Program-made: the position numbers and the translations under genes | The notes under the pieces: model-generated | Database searches by the model: none | Seen by the model: the letters and a program-made list of their open reading frames with translations, nothing else | Told to the model about the DNA's origin: nothing | In this document: positions 5,546-6,286 of the stretch, in pieces | Layout: each line of letters begins with the position of its first letter | How positions within the stretch are numbered: the stretch's first letter is position 1 | Source of the DNA: an uncultured Allobaculum sp. | Lineage (GTDB): Bacteria > Bacillota_I > Bacilli_A > Erysipelotrichales > Erysipelotrichaceae | NCBI GenBank assembly: GCA_948467695.1 | Contig: CAOKFJ010000114.1 | Location: 1 to 6,286, forward strand | Length of the DNA: 6,286 bases | Direction of reading: 5' to 3'

Positions 5546-6284
5546 TGGCGATCTCCATTACTTCATCGCCCCAGTTTACTGCACCGGTATTAAGCGGTTT
5601 GACTTTCTGTCCGCTGGTTACGATGACAGGTGTTTCGACGGAAAGACCGGCTTCGCGGATCATGTCGAGATCCATATCGGCGATCTGCTGACCGGCTTTG
5701 ACACTGTCGCCTTCTTTGACATACAGCTCAAAGGGCTTGCCATCCAGGGATACGGTGTTGATGCCCATGTGAATGAGCACTTCATAGCCCTCAGGTGTGC
5801 GAAGGCCAACGGCGTGTTTGGACGGGAATGTCATGATGACGGTTCCGTTTACGGGAGAAACGATGGTTCTGTCTTTGGGGGTGAACACCATGCCGTCACC
5901 CATGGCTTTGGAATTGAATACAGGATCGGAGCAGTCGGCAATTTCTGCAGCGCTGCCTTTTACAGGGGAGTAGAAGCATCCGGGTTTTGCACTGATTACA
6001 GGTACTGCGCTTTCGCGTTTTTCTTCAACCTTTTTGGCTTTTTCGCCTTTGCGAACACCGCCAAGCAGCATGGTGACAACAATACCCAAGCCAAGAGCGA
6101 TGACATGCGCCACGATGTAGTTGAGATAACCGTTGTTGGCGGGGTTGGCGATTGCCAGACCGGGCAGAGCGGTTGTGCCGAATCCAAGCGAAGTCAGTCC
6201 GGTGAAGTATACATACGCGCCGGAAACGGCAGCGGCAATGCATCCGCCGATCAGAGGGAATTTATAGCGCAGGTTGACACCGAA
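5535..6284 (-). CDS. scrA: Sucrose-type PTS permease, EIIC C-terminus + EIIA (5' partial)
   Basis: The reading frame continues to the window edge, so only the last 249 residues are seen; the EIIB domain and most of EIIC lie outside. The GTG at 6113 is internal. Visible residues 1-77 are the end of the membrane EIIC domain (FGVNLRYKFPLIGG, then helices including YIVAHVIALGLGIVVTMLLG). A charged linker (KGEKAKKVEEKRES, about 80-92) leads to a glucose-type EIIA domain at about 125-235. That domain holds the two conserved histidines: His157 in SKHAVGL and His172 in LIHMGINTV, the latter being the phosphorylation site by comparison with E. coli IIA-Glc. The fused EIIA means no separate Crr-type partner is needed. 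Sucrose is inferred mainly from the adjoining hydrolase and general EIIC resemblance. Its stop overlaps the hydrolase start, so both are in one transcript. Confidence 0.88.
   Translation of the reverse strand, partial: FGVNLRYKFPLIGGCIAAAVSGAYVYFTGLTSLGFGTTALPGLAIANPANNGYLNYIVAHVIALGLGIVVTMLLGGVRKGEKAKKVEEKRESAVPVISAKPGCFYSPVKGSAAEIADCSDPVFNSKAMGDGMVFTPKDRTIVSPVNGTVIMTFPSKHAVGLRTPEGYEVLIHMGINTVSLDGKPFELYVKEGDSVKAGQQIADMDLDMIREAGLSVETPVIVTSGQKVKPLNTGAVNWGDEVMEIANEK
5553..5556 (-). promoter_or_regulatory. Ribosome binding site of scrB inside the scrA 3' end
   Basis: GGAG on the minus strand sits 7 bases before the scrB ATG (5545-5543), within the last codons of the PTS gene, and supports re-initiation after the upstream gene. 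Confidence 0.7.
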
Positions 6285-6286
6285 GA

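Noticed and set aside
6111..6113. GTG as the start of a stand-alone EIIA gene
   Set aside because: Upstream codons continue in frame into the EIIC membrane domain, so this is an internal valine of a fused permease.
1..6286. tRNA, rRNA, CRISPR array, insertion sequence or transposase
   Set aside because: No cloverleaf, regularly spaced repeats, transposase-like ORF or terminal inverted repeats were seen in either strand.

Overview
The window looks like a chromosomal segment from a gut- or mucosa-associated, low-GC-lineage Gram-positive bacterium (Bacillota) with roughly balanced base composition. The pointers are a BIG2/FIVAR modular secreted protein with a sialidase-like propeller, a sucrose-type PTS permease with a C-terminal EIIA domain, a Bacillota-style cupin/AraC regulator, and AGGAG-like ribosome binding sites. 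Erysipelotrichaceae-type organisms fit this mix best, but that placement is inference from protein style, not a database match.

Layout. (1) Positions 2-1855, plus strand: the 3' part of a large extracellular protein, running BIG2 Ig-like domain, Asp-box beta-propeller, then two FIVAR modules. It ends without a visible cell-wall anchor and is followed by a strong intrinsic terminator. (2) 1856-2082: a gap holding that terminator and a second one pointing the opposite way. (3) 2083-2490, plus: a small unrecognised three-helix membrane protein. (4) 2491-2727: a gap dense in dyad symmetries. (5) 2728-3078, plus: a DUF2200 protein, whose start is placed 25 codons inside the longest ORF. (6) 3225-4106, plus: an AraC-family regulator with its own likely promoter. 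(7) 4103-5545, minus: a GH32 sucrose-6-phosphate hydrolase (scrB type). (8) 5535-6284, minus, cut by the window edge: the C-terminal part of a sucrose-family PTS permease (EIIC end plus EIIA).

The coherent functional unit is on the right. The PTS permease would import and phosphorylate the sugar, and the co-transcribed, overlapping hydrolase would split sucrose-6-phosphate into glucose-6-phosphate and fructose. The tail-to-tail AraC regulator is a reasonable candidate controller. The araC and hydrolase genes overlap by 4 bases at their stops, and the hydrolase's terminator lies inside the araC coding region. The left-hand secreted protein probably acts on, or binds, host or dietary glycans. 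Its propeller departs from true sialidases at the first arginine, so its substrate is open. I did not see a clearly new defence or mobile system. The most unusual points are the embedded convergent terminator, the orphan minus-strand terminator, the dyad-rich gap and the divergent propeller.
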